From DATEDA01 sp963744255 (GTDB taxonomy: Bacteria > Pseudomonadota > Gammaproteobacteria > Burkholderiales > SG8-39): 64,000 nucleotides of DNA. Each line of letters opens with the position of its first letter. Position 1 is the stretch's first letter. Below are positions 7,948-16,185 of the stretch, piece by piece. A model generated the notes under the pieces. It made no database searches and was not told the DNA's origin. It worked only from the letters and a program-made list of their open reading frames with translations. Position numbers and translations under genes: made by a program. The DNA lies in assembly GCA_963744255.1 (NCBI GenBank), contig CAVUSZ010000035.1:1-64000 (forward strand). The letters are read 5' to 3'.

Positions 7948-8395
7948 CCCTCCGGACCCGCCGCAGCACCCGGGTCGACCTCCCTCCCGCGCACGTCATC
8001 ACGCGAACCGAGCTCCAGGCTGCGGTCGCCTCGGATGACTAATTGCGTCTGGTGGTGCGCTTACGCACATCCAGCATCGGCGTCGATCCATACAGTGCGG
8101 CTCAACACGCAGCGCGTTCTCGATACGACGAGTTGCGCGGAGCAAATAGAAACCAATCTTTCAAACTCTTTGGAAAGGACCGACCGATGAAACGCAACCT
8201 GATCGTCTTCGCCATCGCCACCCTCGGCCTCGCGGGCAACGCCGCCTTCGCCGAGCCCAGCCTCGATCTTCACGGCTCACAGGACCGCGTGATGGTCAGC
8301 GTCCCCGAGACGACCTCGTACCAGGCGGACACCAAGCGCGCCAGCATCTTCGGCGAGGGCTCCGAGCTCGCGCCGTTCAACCCGTAACTCGCCAC
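7870..8395 (+). repeat. Inverted duplication, copy A
   Basis: This stretch, part of R2 plus the leader and coding sequence of the short exported protein at 8187, is repeated in inverted orientation at 16186-16720. Similarity extends through the whole leader (for example TTTCAAACTCTTTGGAAAGG) and stops about 8 bases after the stop codon. No transposase or terminal inverted repeats flank it. Confidence 0.8.
8187..8387 (+). CDS. Very short exported protein, family A member 1
   Basis: A 66-residue protein with an n-region MKRN, a hydrophobic core and a signal peptidase I site after AAFA. The mature peptide is about 44 residues, starts EPSLDLHG, contains TTSYQADT and ends LAPFNP. It has no Cys and no known domain. 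GGAAAGGA lies just upstream of the ATG. It is paralogous to the next gene and to frameshifted copies at 16192-16393 and 61917-62142. Function unknown. Confidence 0.7.
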   Translation: MKRNLIVFAIATLGLAGNAAFAEPSLDLHGSQDRVMVSVPETTSYQADTKRASIFGEGSELAPFNP

Positions 8396-8416
8396 GAACA
8401 CGAAAGGAGCAACACC

Positions 8417-8602
8417 ATGAAACGCATTCTCATCGCTCTCGCCCTCGCCCTCGGCGCCACCGCTGCGGTCGCGGAGCCCACGCTGGATCTGCAAAGCGCG
8501 CAGAGAGAGTCTGTCTGGAAGAACGCGCCGGAGCAGACGTCGTATCAAGCGGGCACCCAGCTGGTGGACGACAACGCTCCCGGCTACCCCTTCAATCCGT
8601 AA
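8417..8602 (+). CDS. Very short exported protein, family A member 2
   Basis: A 61-residue protein beginning 29 bases after member 1, with a ribosome site (AAAGGAG). It has a Sec signal peptide cleaved after VA, then EPTLDLQSAQ, KNAPEQTSYQAGTQ and an end in YPFNP. The shared pattern EP-S/T-LDL, TSYQA and PFNP-COOH with member 1 indicates tandem paralogues under selection for both ends of the mature peptide. The pair probably forms one transcript. Confidence 0.7.
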   Translation: MKRILIALALALGATAAVAEPTLDLQSAQRESVWKNAPEQTSYQAGTQLVDDNAPGYPFNP

Positions 8603-8655
8603 TGCAACGCACGGCTCAGCCGGGGCCGGTGACGGTCCCGGCGCGCCAAGGTGTA

Positions 8656-8880
8656 TCACCCCTCCCGCTCGAATCCCCGCAAGACCAGGATCCCGTTCCC
8701 AATGTTGGTCAGGACGGGCTCATAGAGGTCTGGCAATAGAGGCTTGCAGAAGGCATCCTGCGGCGCAACCAGCTTCGCGACGAGGTAGCGCGCGTCAGGA
8801 AGGCTCAGGTAGTGGAGTTGAGTTATGGACGCCGAGAGTATCCGGTGTCCGTTAATCGGACGGTCGGATCTCGTGCCCAA
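8656..8880 (-). CDS. Unknown small protein with a paralogous fragment at the island left end
   Basis: A 74-residue ORF rich in Leu/Pro with LSLPDARYLVAKL, EPVLTNIGNG and a final LRGFEREG. It resembles the C-terminal half of small bacterial proteins I cannot name. The fragment at 1573-1738 is a divergent copy. No clear ribosome site precedes the ATG, and the N-terminal 20 residues may not be native, so the gene could itself be 5'-truncated. Confidence 0.45.
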   Translation of the reverse strand: MGTRSDRPINGHRILSASITQLHYLSLPDARYLVAKLVAPQDAFCKPLLPDLYEPVLTNIGNGILVLRGFEREG

Positions 8881-9039
8881 AGATCGGTGCTACAGACGCG
8901 GGTGAAATCTTAAAGATTGCTAGAAAGTTAGGCGGGGCGCATCCTCATCGTCCGGAGGTACATGAAGACGAATCTTCGGGTCAACAGCCGTAAACTCGAA
9001 TCGGTTGAGGCCGAGTCTAGACGGACAAAGGAGAGATCA

Positions 9040-9555
9040 ATGACGTCCATTCGTGCGGTGCTCACGCTATCTTCTATTGGCCTCGCCACGGCAGCTTGGA
9101 ATACCCAAGCTCAGACCATTCCCCCAGAGGGACCGGTCTCGGTCACCTTCACAGCGACCCAAATCTCGCCTGCCAAGCCCATGCCGATTGGGGGTGGCAA
9201 GGAGTATGCGGTGATAAGTTATGCCATGACTGCGTCGAACGATCGGGGTAATCCGATACTGAATAACATGGCGGGCCGATGCCAATTCAGTCGCCTTGTC
9301 GACACGTCAGCCAAAGCCGTAGAACTCCACGGTTACTGTACATACGCCGACAATGACGGTGACCAGATCTTCGAGCAATGCGACTTCATGCCCGGCGCGT
9401 CCAACAACTGCAAACTCACTGGTGGGACCGGTAAATTCCAAGGTCTTGAAGCCTCGCTCGTTATCACGGCGAGCCCCTTAAAGGGCAACTACGAAGGTAT
9501 CGCTCAGATGATCGGCCAAAAGAAGGGCACGTATAGGATTGTCAAGCCTCAGTGA
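9040..9555 (+). CDS. Exported protein of unknown function
   Basis: 171 residues with a signal peptide (cleavage likely after TQAQ, about residue 24) and a mature domain rich in beta-forming segments and Gly. It contains CQF, YCTY, QCDF and NCKL, that is four Cys that could form two disulfides in the periplasm. Start 9040 is preceded by AAGGAGAG; an in-frame ATG at 8962 is less likely. The DNA is clearly less G+C rich than the surroundings, which suggests acquisition from elsewhere. No family assigned. Confidence 0.6.
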   Translation: MTSIRAVLTLSSIGLATAAWNTQAQTIPPEGPVSVTFTATQISPAKPMPIGGGKEYAVISYAMTASNDRGNPILNNMAGRCQFSRLVDTSAKAVELHGYCTYADNDGDQIFEQCDFMPGASNNCKLTGGTGKFQGLEASLVITASPLKGNYEGIAQMIGQKKGTYRIVKPQ

Positions 9556-9564
9556 CCCTGCGCG

Positions 9565-10323
9565 TTATGGAGCCTCGATTGGCGAGTTAACGCGTTCGGC
9601 TGTGACGGCAGGCGCTGGCATAGCTAGGGTTGTCCATTGGTCTGTGCTTGCCCGATGCTTTTTCGGTGACCGCTCGATGAGCTTTGCGTCATCGTTCTTC
9701 GGACTGTTGACCCGCCGATTGACCGGGTAGGCAATCCAGCCCTCGGGGCGCGGCGGCGCGATGATGTCCGCAACGCCCTGGTTCTCCGAGTCGAGCCAGC
9801 GCTGGCAATCCTTCGGCTGAACGATCACCGGCATTCGATCGTGGACCGTTGCTGAGACCTCGTTGGGGAACGTCGTCAGGACGGTGAACGTGTAGAGGCG
9901 ATCCTCTTCTCTCGCGTGCCACACGTCCCACATGCCACCGATGAAGAACGAGGATTCGTCTTCGATCCTGATGCAGTAGGGGCGCTTTCCGACCGGCATC
10001 TGCTTCCACTCGTAGTAGCAGTTCGCGGGGATCAAGCACCGGCGTTCTCGGATGAGCTTCTTGAACATCGGATTTTCGTGCGCGGTCTCCGCTTTCGCGT
10101 TGACTGGCCTCACACCCTTCCTTGGGTTCTTCGACCGGTAGGGCACGAGGCCCCATAGATAGGAATAGAGCGCGGGCTTTCCGTCCTTGGCGCGGACAAC
10201 CCACGTGTTGACGCCTGGCGTGATGTTGTACAGATCCGGGAAATCATCCAGGCCCGAGAACTCGATCCCGAGCAGGCCCTCGATCCGCTGTCGTCGACTC
10301 CACCGCCCGTAACGGCCATACAT
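9565..10323 (-). CDS. SRAP/YedK-HMCES family protein with catalytic Cys2 replaced by Tyr
   Basis: 252 residues. Active SRAP proteins link covalently through Cys2 (after Met1 removal) to abasic sites in single-stranded DNA. The other YedK-type active-site residues are all visible: Asn75 in VNAKAE, Glu105 in YYEW and His161 in HDRMPVI. Residue 2 is Tyr (TAT where Cys would be TGT), so the protein begins MYGRY instead of MCGRY and should be unable to form the thiazolidine link. The tail after KLIE (about 35 residues) is foreign because the usual stop is lost. Its 3' part is repeat R3. Confidence 0.85.
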   Translation of the reverse strand: MYGRYGRWSRRQRIEGLLGIEFSGLDDFPDLYNITPGVNTWVVRAKDGKPALYSYLWGLVPYRSKNPRKGVRPVNAKAETAHENPMFKKLIRERRCLIPANCYYEWKQMPVGKRPYCIRIEDESSFFIGGMWDVWHAREEDRLYTFTVLTTFPNEVSATVHDRMPVIVQPKDCQRWLDSENQGVADIIAPPRPEGWIAYPVNRRVNSPKNDDAKLIERSPKKHRASTDQWTTLAMPAPAVTAERVNSPIEAP

Positions 10324-10325
10324 CG

Positions 10326-10463
10326 CTACTTGCTGCGCCTCACCTGGGCTGCGAGCTCACGGAGTTTCTTCGCGACCTCGGCGGCTTCCTCGCCCCTCTG
10401 CACCCCCACCACGCAATACGCCTGTTTCCCGAACTTGAACCTCTGCGCGGGAGAAGAAATCAT
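10326..10463 (-). CDS. Small protein upstream of the SRAP gene
   Basis: From the ATG at 10463 this encodes 45 residues: FKFGKQAYCVVGVQRGEE followed by a helical, Lys/Arg-rich end. Its stop is 2 bases before the SRAP start, so they may be co-translated. The frame extends further upstream without obvious homology. Unrecognised. 10464-10772 holds nothing else I can support. Confidence 0.35.
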   Translation of the reverse strand: MISSPAQRFKFGKQAYCVVGVQRGEEAAEVAKKLRELAAQVRRSK

Positions 10464-10772
10464 GCAGCTTCTGAACGTCAGGCCGTATCTTCTCTCTAGC
10501 CGCGCCGAGCCGGCCATCGCGCGCAGTCTTCGCCGCGACCGAGCGCGCACCTCCTCCGACTCTGACAGGTACAGGGCTGCCGCCGGGTAGTCCTGACCTT
10601 CCGCTTCGGGTCCGATAGCGTCAGGCGGCGTTAAAACGCGATTCCCGGGCGGCGGTCTCGCCTAGGTCTCGTCAGGCGCCTCCGTTGCTGATGACCGCGA
10701 AACGGACGAGGCGGCGACCAGTTCTACCGATGGTTCGAGGATCCTGGGTAGGCCAGGTAGCGACTCTGACGA

Positions 10773-11582
10773 TTAACGCTCTCCGATTCCCACCGGCGCA
10801 GCGTTGGCGATCAGGTCACCTCCGTTGGCCGAGCGCAGCACCGATACGTCGCGGAAGCGCAGCATGTCGCCGATCCGTGCCGAGGCCCCGTCGTAGAAGC
10901 CCGCTTCCGCCGCGAAGCCGCGCGGGTTGTGGAACGTGCCGAACACGAGATCGAACAGCGGCAAATCCGCGTAGTTGCGCCCATGCACACCCCGCTCGTG
11001 GTGATGCGAGTGGCTTTCGGGCCGCTGGACGAGGTAGCCGAGCCAGCGCGGCGTACGGACGTTGGCGTGCTGGAAGATGCTCATGAACGTCGTCGCGAGC
11101 AGAACGATCGTGGTCGCCTCGGGCGTGATGCCGACGACCAGCGTCAGAGCGAGGCTCGACAGCGCCGTCCAGCCGATCATGTCGAACGGGCTGAACCAGA
11201 AGGCGCCGAACGTATCGATCCGCTCGGCGCTGTGGTGCATCTGGTGGAAGATCCGCCAGAGCCGGTCCGACCCATGCATCGTACGATGCCAGAAGTAGAC
11301 ACCCGCCTCGTAGACGAGCAGGCCCACGACCGCTCCGCCCCAGGTGCCGAGCGCGGTGAGATCGAGGAGTTGGAACCGCGCGAGTTGCTCGCTCCACAGG
11401 AGCGGCAGGTACGTCGAGACCATCACGTAAGCGAGGAACGCGGCCAGCCCGCGCACCCGCCAGCCCTGGACGGCGGGCAACGGCCGCGCCGGCGCGATCG
11501 CCTCCCAGGCAACGACTGCGCCGAACATCGCCATGACGGCGAGCACTATGGGATCCATCAGGATCTCGAGAGGGGTTGGCAC
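10773..11582 (-). CDS. Sterol desaturase/fatty acid hydroxylase superfamily protein
   Basis: A 269-residue membrane protein. The di-iron histidine motifs are complete: HRTMH, HQMHHS and SHHHERGVHGRNY, set among four or more hydrophobic segments. Family members hydroxylate or desaturate lipids or isoprenoids using O2 at the cytoplasmic membrane; the substrate cannot be predicted. The start is GTG 11582, six bases after a perfect GGAGG; ATG 11558 is an alternative. 11583-11811 shows no gene. Confidence 0.85.
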   Translation of the reverse strand: MPTPLEILMDPIVLAVMAMFGAVVAWEAIAPARPLPAVQGWRVRGLAAFLAYVMVSTYLPLLWSEQLARFQLLDLTALGTWGGAVVGLLVYEAGVYFWHRTMHGSDRLWRIFHQMHHSAERIDTFGAFWFSPFDMIGWTALSSLALTLVVGITPEATTIVLLATTFMSIFQHANVRTPRWLGYLVQRPESHSHHHERGVHGRNYADLPLFDLVFGTFHNPRGFAAEAGFYDGASARIGDMLRFRDVSVLRSANGGDLIANAAPVGIGER

Positions 11583-11811
11583 GGCAGGCCTCCATGAGGT
11601 TGAATTCGCACGACGTGAATCTAGGACATCCCGGCCTCGAGCACCGAAGCCATTTCGGCAACGAACCGGACAAATCGGCCATGAGCGACGCACGTCCCCC
11701 GGCAAATGTGTCCATCCTGGCGTTTGCCGAGGCTCGGCGCTAGGCCGGATAACGATCACGAAATCGTCCTGAGGGCATTCAGGCGACTGCTCCGGAGCTC
11801 AGTGCGCCATC

Positions 11812-11994
11812 TCACCCGACGCGCGGCTCATCCCGTTGGTAACGGCGTGCAAATGCTGACCGTTCGTCCCAGCGCCGCGGTTCGATGTCGTTCGAAGATT
11901 CCCGCTGCTCGCGGCGAATGCGGTCGAACGTTTTCCGCACATCGGTCTCGATGCTGGGTATGTAACGGAATGCAGGGTCAAGGATGGACTTCAA
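11812..11994 (-). CDS. Small basic/acidic helical protein
   Basis: 60 residues beginning MKSILDPAFRYIPSIETDVR, followed by charged helical sequence (TFDRIRREQRE). The start overlaps the end of the upstream membrane peptide by 17 bases, so the two are probably co-translated. I believe similar short proteins occur in other betaproteobacteria, but no function is known. Confidence 0.5.
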   Translation of the reverse strand: MKSILDPAFRYIPSIETDVRKTFDRIRREQRESSNDIEPRRWDERSAFARRYQRDEPRVG

Positions 11995-12130
11995 AGGGCA
12001 CCTCCCGACTCAGTTCAAGCCACCAGAGCGCGAGCACGACGATCGAGCCGCCGGGCACGATAAGGAGGAGGGCGACCTGCCAGCCGCGTTTGGCGAGATG
12101 CTTCCAATCGATCGCCTTCAGTTTTGACAC
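11978..12130 (-). CDS. Small single-span membrane protein
   Basis: 50 residues from a GTG at 12130 preceded by AGGAGG at good spacing. It has a basic amphipathic N-terminus (KAIDWKHLAKRGW) and one transmembrane helix (VALLLIVPGGSIVVLALWWL). It overlaps the next small gene. No family name is known; the strong ribosome site and coupling support it being real. Confidence 0.6.
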   Translation of the reverse strand: MSKLKAIDWKHLAKRGWQVALLLIVPGGSIVVLALWWLELSREVPFEVHP

Positions 12131-12227
12131 GGTGCGCCTCCTGTGTTGATCTTCATGGGTGCGCAGCGTACTCGTCGCGGGTATCGGCCATCTTTCAGGC
12201 GGGCACCACTTGGTATCGCGTTTGTAA

Positions 12228-12455
12228 CTACGGGCCGATCGCCGCGCGGCGCCCGCGACGCGCAGCCGGGGCGGCTGGTCGCTGGTGTTCCGCGGTGCCG
12301 GCCTCCCGCTCCCACCAACCGCACGGCAACACGACCACGAGGCGGTGGCGCTCGCACCACAGGTGGAAGCCATCGGGTCGGCCGATGGAGTAGCGGCAGC
12401 TATGGCAGTCGTGCTCGGACGCCTCTCGCCACGGAGTGAAGTAGCCTTCGGCCAT
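12228..12455 (-). CDS. Small Cys-rich, probable zinc-binding protein
   Basis: 75 residues. CHSC, then WCERH and PCGWWERE, give four Cys plus His spaced like a zinc ribbon. The C-terminal third is Ala/Pro/Arg rich and may be a read-through past a lost stop. It overlaps the 3' part of the ORF at 12400-12642. The putative zinc site is the only functional hint. Confidence 0.45.
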   Translation of the reverse strand: MAEGYFTPWREASEHDCHSCRYSIGRPDGFHLWCERHRLVVVLPCGWWEREAGTAEHQRPAAPAARRGRRAAIGP

Positions 12456-12642
12456 GGCCGCTAGAGCGCGAGCAGGGAACGTCCGTAGCAGGCTTGCGGC
12501 AGCGAGCTTCGCGTCGGGATGGCAAACGTCCGCTGGCTTCTACTTCATCGATAAGGGCGAGTAGGCGCTCCATGGTTGCGAACACTGGGCGCTCGTAGGC
12601 CTTACAGCGGCTGTAGAGCCGTTCGTAGGTCCGCCAGTGCAT
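12400..12642 (-). CDS. Small protein beginning MHWRTYERL
   Basis: The first 36 residues are well-formed helical sequence (MHWRTYERLYSRCKAYERPV) of a type I have seen at the end of mobile-element proteins; the rest looks out of frame (Ser/Arg/Cys rich). Probably a truncated remnant. It overlaps the Cys-rich ORF in another frame, so at most one of the overlapping ends is real. Confidence 0.3.
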   Translation of the reverse strand: MHWRTYERLYSRCKAYERPVFATMERLLALIDEVEASGRLPSRREARCRKPATDVPCSRSSGHGRRLLHSVARGVRARLP

Positions 12643-12689
12643 CCCCCCTTGGGTGTCGGGCAGGGAAGTCGTCCAGGATGCCCTCAGGG

Positions 12690-13070
12690 CCGCCCAGGGC
12701 GCGTCGTATTTTCGCTACCTGGGCTACGTACCGGTCGTCCGGCGGGGCCTTCGCGCGGGTGACGTCGCGACGTTCCTGTCGAGCGCGGAGCAAAGCGGCG
12801 GCAAGTTTCTCTACGCGGTCCGCGTGCTGAACGACGTCGAGTCGGGCGCGCTGCCGGCGGACCGGCTCAAGGACCTCCCGCCCGAGATGGACGCGTTCTA
12901 TCTGGACGCGTTTGAGCGCCGCTTCCCGGATGGCGAAGACTATGCACCCGTGCGCCCGCTGCTGGGTGTCCTGTGCGCCAAGCGCGAGCCGATCTCGCGG
13001 GCCGAGCTCGCGGCAATCCTATGCGCGCGCGAGGAGCAGGTCCAGCGCATTCTCGGGCCGCTCGAGGCGA
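12690..13070 (+). pseudogene. Internal fragment of a STAND/NACHT-type ATPase
   Basis: About 125 residues including GGKFLYAVRVLNDVESGAL, PPEMDAFYLDAFERRF and VRPLLGVLCAKREPISRAEL match the region just after the NTPase domain of large NACHT/WD40-type proteins. Walker motifs and the WD40 repeats are absent. Such proteins often act in conflict systems, so this may be a relic of a defence gene, but only this middle piece survives. The reading frame continues to 13258 in unrelated sequence. Confidence 0.6.
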
Positions 13071-13142
13071 AAATCGAACGCGAAGCGCATCGCACGACAC
13101 GCGATCGGCTCGCGCCTGCGCATTTCCAGCGAGGAGAAGGTC

Positions 13143-13185
13143 ATGCTGAAGCAAAGCACCATCGACACCGTCAAAGCCACCTGTA
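13143..13185 (+). pseudogene. Flavohaemoglobin (hmp) 5' fragment
   Basis: After a good ribosome site (GAGGAGAAGG) the sequence reads MLKQSTIDTVKAT, the usual start of bacterial flavohaemoproteins, then diverges. Only about 14 codons survive, so the call rests on the motif plus its start signals. A longer open frame continues to 13427 without homology. Confidence 0.4.
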
Positions 13186-13435
13186 CGACGCGACCGTCCT
13201 CGGAACCCCAACAAGTCGTAGCCGAGGTGGCTGCGTTCCCCGCAAAGCTGGGGAGTAATTTCAAACTAATCGGTCTCAACCCTGTAAGACTTACCTTTGC
13301 GCCAGTCCTTGCACACTGGCGACCCAAACGGTTGCCGGCTGCCACGTCAGCCGCAAGACTGGCGAGTGCCCTCAGCGCAAACGCCATTGCCTTCGATCCC
13401 TTAGAACCGCGTTCGGGAAGACACTAGTCAGCTTC

Positions 13436-13556
13436 CGGCTCGATCAGCTTGGCGTCGTCGTTCTTCGGGTTGTTTACCCGCCGGCTTACCGGGAGGCGAT
13501 CCTGCTCTCTGATGGCGGCGTCGCCAGGATGTCCGCTACGTCTTCGTTCTCAGGAT
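13436..13556 (-). repeat. SRAP-tail repeat R4 (degenerate)
   Basis: The minus strand reads DPENEDVADILATPPSES in one frame and RRVNNPKNDDAKLIEPEAD in another, so it is a frameshifted SRAP tail. It is the most diverged of the six copies and has the same orientation as R1-R3 and R6. Confidence 0.75.
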
Positions 13557-14131
13557 CGGGTGGGACTTCAAAGGCCAGCCGCCAGAAGTAGTCGAGCAGT
13601 CGGCCGCGAAGGTCGCGGTGGACCGGACGCGCCTACAGCGTGTAGAGCCGCGCCCGACACCGCGCCATGCGACGACTAACGCGCCGGCCGCGCCAGAGTT
13701 CGAACCACGCGACGAGGTTGCTGTAAATCATGCCGAGATGATAGGCGTGCAGTGGCTCACATTGATGGCAAGGTTGCCGACCAGGATGTCTAATGTTGCC
13801 GAAGATGCGGGCAGGTCACAGGAACGACAGAGCAAGCGCGGGGCCCAGCGGCTCAGTGCGGAGGCCAAGAACGGCGCTGAAAAAGCCCCTTTCGGCGGTG
13901 CGCTACCCCGGTGCGACTCCGCCGGTCGGCCCTCCCATCGGTTGAAACAACGCAAACCGCTGCGCTTGTTTGTTCGCGGCACCGCAGAAGTGTTGCCGCC
14001 GTTACTCGTCGCGGACCGAGGCCGAGGCCCTCTGGCAGGATTTCAAGGCCGCGGACCGGGCAAAATGCGCCTTCGGTGCCCGCGCCCTCCATGTTGCCCG
14101 ACCGGGAATCGGCGGGTACTCTTTCTATACT
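13557..14131. other. Gene-poor stretch with one unrecognised remnant
   Basis: No intact gene. On the minus strand around 13650-13820 a short coding-like piece reads CHQCEPLHAYHLGMIYSNL then FELWRGRR, suggesting the end of a small Cys-x-x-Cys protein, with stops on both sides. The long plus-strand frames here lack homology. The upstream region of the cupin gene starts at about 14100. Confidence 0.4.
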
Positions 14132-14608
14132 TTGACCGACCCAGAACTGATCGACGCGACGTTACTCGACGCGACCACGGCGGCCGCGCGCGAGAGTCCG
14201 CGGCAGCGCAAGAACCACAACTTTCACACACCGGCTTCCGAGGCGGCGAACCGCCTCCTCAACGCGGTCGAACCCGGCTCTTACATCCCGCCGCACCGGC
14301 ATCTCGACCCGGCGAAGGACGAGACGTTCGTGGTTCTGCGTGGACGACTCGGGTTGGTCTGCTTCGATGAAGCAGGCGAAATCACCCGTCTCGTCGTGCT
14401 TGACCCAGGTGGAGAAGTTGTCGGCGCAAACATCCCGCATGGGACCTATCACACCCTGGTGTCGCTCGCTCCGGGCTCGGTGTTCCTCGAGACCAAAGCT
14501 GGCCCCTACGCTCCGATCGGCGACCAGGAGCGCGCGCCCTGGGCGCCGCGGGAGGGTGATCTGCAGGCAGCGGACTATCTGGCCCGACTGGAACGACTGT
14601 TTCGCTGA
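14132..14608 (+). CDS. WbuC family cupin-fold metalloprotein
   Basis: About 158 residues matching WbuC cupins: ARESPRQRKNHNFH, RLLNAVEPGSYIPPHRH, KDETFVVLRGRLGLV and GPYAPIGDQERAPWAP. The HxH and Glu of the metal site (PPHRH, ETFVVL) and a later His (GTYHTLV) are present. Members occur in polysaccharide clusters; their reaction is not established. The start is uncertain: TTG 14132 fits the usual N-terminus (LTDPELIDATLL); the longer frame from 13970 lacks homology. No sugar genes are near. Confidence 0.8.
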   Translation: MTDPELIDATLLDATTAAARESPRQRKNHNFHTPASEAANRLLNAVEPGSYIPPHRHLDPAKDETFVVLRGRLGLVCFDEAGEITRLVVLDPGGEVVGANIPHGTYHTLVSLAPGSVFLETKAGPYAPIGDQERAPWAPREGDLQAADYLARLERLFR

Positions 14609-14641
14609 TCGCGGTGGTCAGGTGCCTGGGTAGCGCCCGAA

Positions 14642-15047
14642 GTAATCACGGTGCTCGACTCGGAGAATAAGCAGCACAAGATCCGCCTTTCCGGCATCGA
14701 CGCTCCTGAGAAGACTCAAGCGTTCGGAGAGCAATCGCGCCAGAGCCTTGCACAGATGGCACACGGAAAGGATGCCCGGATCGAGTGTCACAAGACGGGT
14801 CGTTTCAGGGATATGGGTCCAGCCACTCGACTACCCCCGCTGCGGCAAGACGCTCGATATGGGCTTCGCGCAGATCAGCGTTGGTCTAGCTTGGTGGTTC
14901 AGCCGCTACGCCGACGAGCAGTCACCGAGGACCGCGGACGCTAGAATAGCGAGGAGGAAGAAGCCCGCCTACGCAAGCGCGGGCTATGGGGTGGACGCGG
15001 ACCCAACACCGCCGTGGGAGTGGCGAGCGGTGACACGCCGTCAATGA
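14642..15047 (+). pseudogene. Thermonuclease (SNase-like) gene lacking its 5' end
   Basis: Starting abruptly at VITVLDSENKQHKIRLSGID, the sequence continues with APEKTQAFGEQSRQSLAQMA, then shifts frame to WVQPLDYPRCGKTLDMGFAQ and ISVGLAWWFSRYADEQSP, and ends near DADPTPPWEWR. At least two frameshifts and an in-frame stop interrupt it, and the signal peptide and first strands are missing. The family is a calcium-dependent exported nuclease. A second remnant with the missing 5' part lies at 20681-20839. Confidence 0.75.
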
Positions 15048-15533
15048 GGCCGCGGCGTGATGCCGCGGAAAACTTCGCCTGGTCGACCGAAGAGTCGCCG
15101 GCACGGCGCGCTCAAACAGGTCCCCAGCCGTGTCTCGGGGCGCCACGACCATGAGGCGGCGAGTACGACCATCGACGTTTCTCAGCACGTACTACCTGGC
15201 GTTGAGGAACGAACGTTACTTCGTAACCGAGGTGTTGGGACCAGGGAATGCGGAGACCGGATTACCGGAGTGCGTGCATTCGAGTGTGAGCGTGAGGCAG
15301 CTACACTTCAGGAGGGGCGGAGTGAATCTCCCGCCCTCCCTTCTAAGTTCATCATCCTCTCCTCGACCCTGACGGCCGACTCGATCTCCTAAGGGCGGTT
15401 GAGGATTGTTCCACTGTGGTACGGTTGTTCCCTCCGGAAAGGTCGTTACCGACCTAGGAGCGGTACTTCAGCTACCAGGCTGCGGCTGTTCTCGTGAACG
15501 CTAAGCGATAACCCATAGACTTAGGAGGACACG
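15048..15533. other. No supported gene
   Basis: Several short open frames but no homology or convincing start signals. The last 30 bases contain the ribosome site (TTAGGAGG) of the next gene. Base composition is lower in G+C than in core regions. Confidence 0.5.
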
Positions 15534-16113
15534 ATGAGCATGAAGGAAACGCCCACTCGCTACGCGCTTTGCACCTTCGCGGTCGGTGCCGCTCTAGTTC
15601 TCGCCACACCGGCGAGTGCGGAGAATGCGACTACGGTTGACGATTCTACGCAGCCTCACCTGAAATCTTGGAGCAACGTCATCCCAAACGCCACCCGGCG
15701 CTTCGTCGTATTAGCGGATTTCGGGAACGCAGCAGTCTTGGATCGCGAGACAGGGCTGGTGTGGGAACAGTCGCCAGAAGGGGCCGTGCGCACATGGGAG
15801 GACGCGGTGAGAACCTGCTGGCAACGTCAGGTTGGGGGCCGAATGGGTTGGCATCTCCCGACGATCGAAGAATTATCCAGTCTGCTTGATCCGTCTGCCG
15901 TGATTCCGGGGCCGGCTCTCCCGACGGGGCATCCTTTCCAGAACGTGCAGAACGCTAGCTATTGGTCATCCACGACCGATGTTCGCGCCGCTTTTGTTCC
16001 AATCCAGGCGTGGGCCGTCCATCTTTTTCCTTGGCACGACAGGTGACTCAGGGAAGGACGGCGCGGCGGGTGTCTGGTGCGTTCGCGGCGGGACACATTC
16101 GGCCAAATACTGA
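15534..16113 (+). pseudogene. Exported DUF1566 protein with a late frameshift
   Basis: A Sec signal peptide (to about residue 30) is followed by a DUF1566/Lcl-type domain: VLDRETGLVWEQSP, WEDAVRTCWQRQVGGRMGWH, LPTIEELSSLLDPS, ASYWSSTT. The frame reads to a stop at 16046 (AWAVHLFPWHDR), but the next frame gives FFLGTTGDSGKDGAAGVWCV R GG, the normal end of the domain. A one-base change near 16020 therefore truncates an otherwise intact gene. Such domains occur in secreted or adhesion proteins. Confidence 0.75.
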
Positions 16114-16147
16114 CGCCGGCGATCTGGTGCGGGCGCTAGAGAACACT

Positions 16148-16182
16148 TGCGCTGCCGGGCATGGGACGTGCCCGGCAGCGCA
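16148..16182 (-). terminator. Perfect 14-bp hairpin after the copy-B peptide gene
   Basis: TGCGCTGCCGGGCA (16148-16161) pairs perfectly with 16169-16182 across a 7-base loop. It begins 9 bases after the stop codon of the copy-B peptide on the minus strand. No U-run follows, so rho-independent activity is uncertain. Confidence 0.5.
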
Positions 16183-16185
16183 CCT

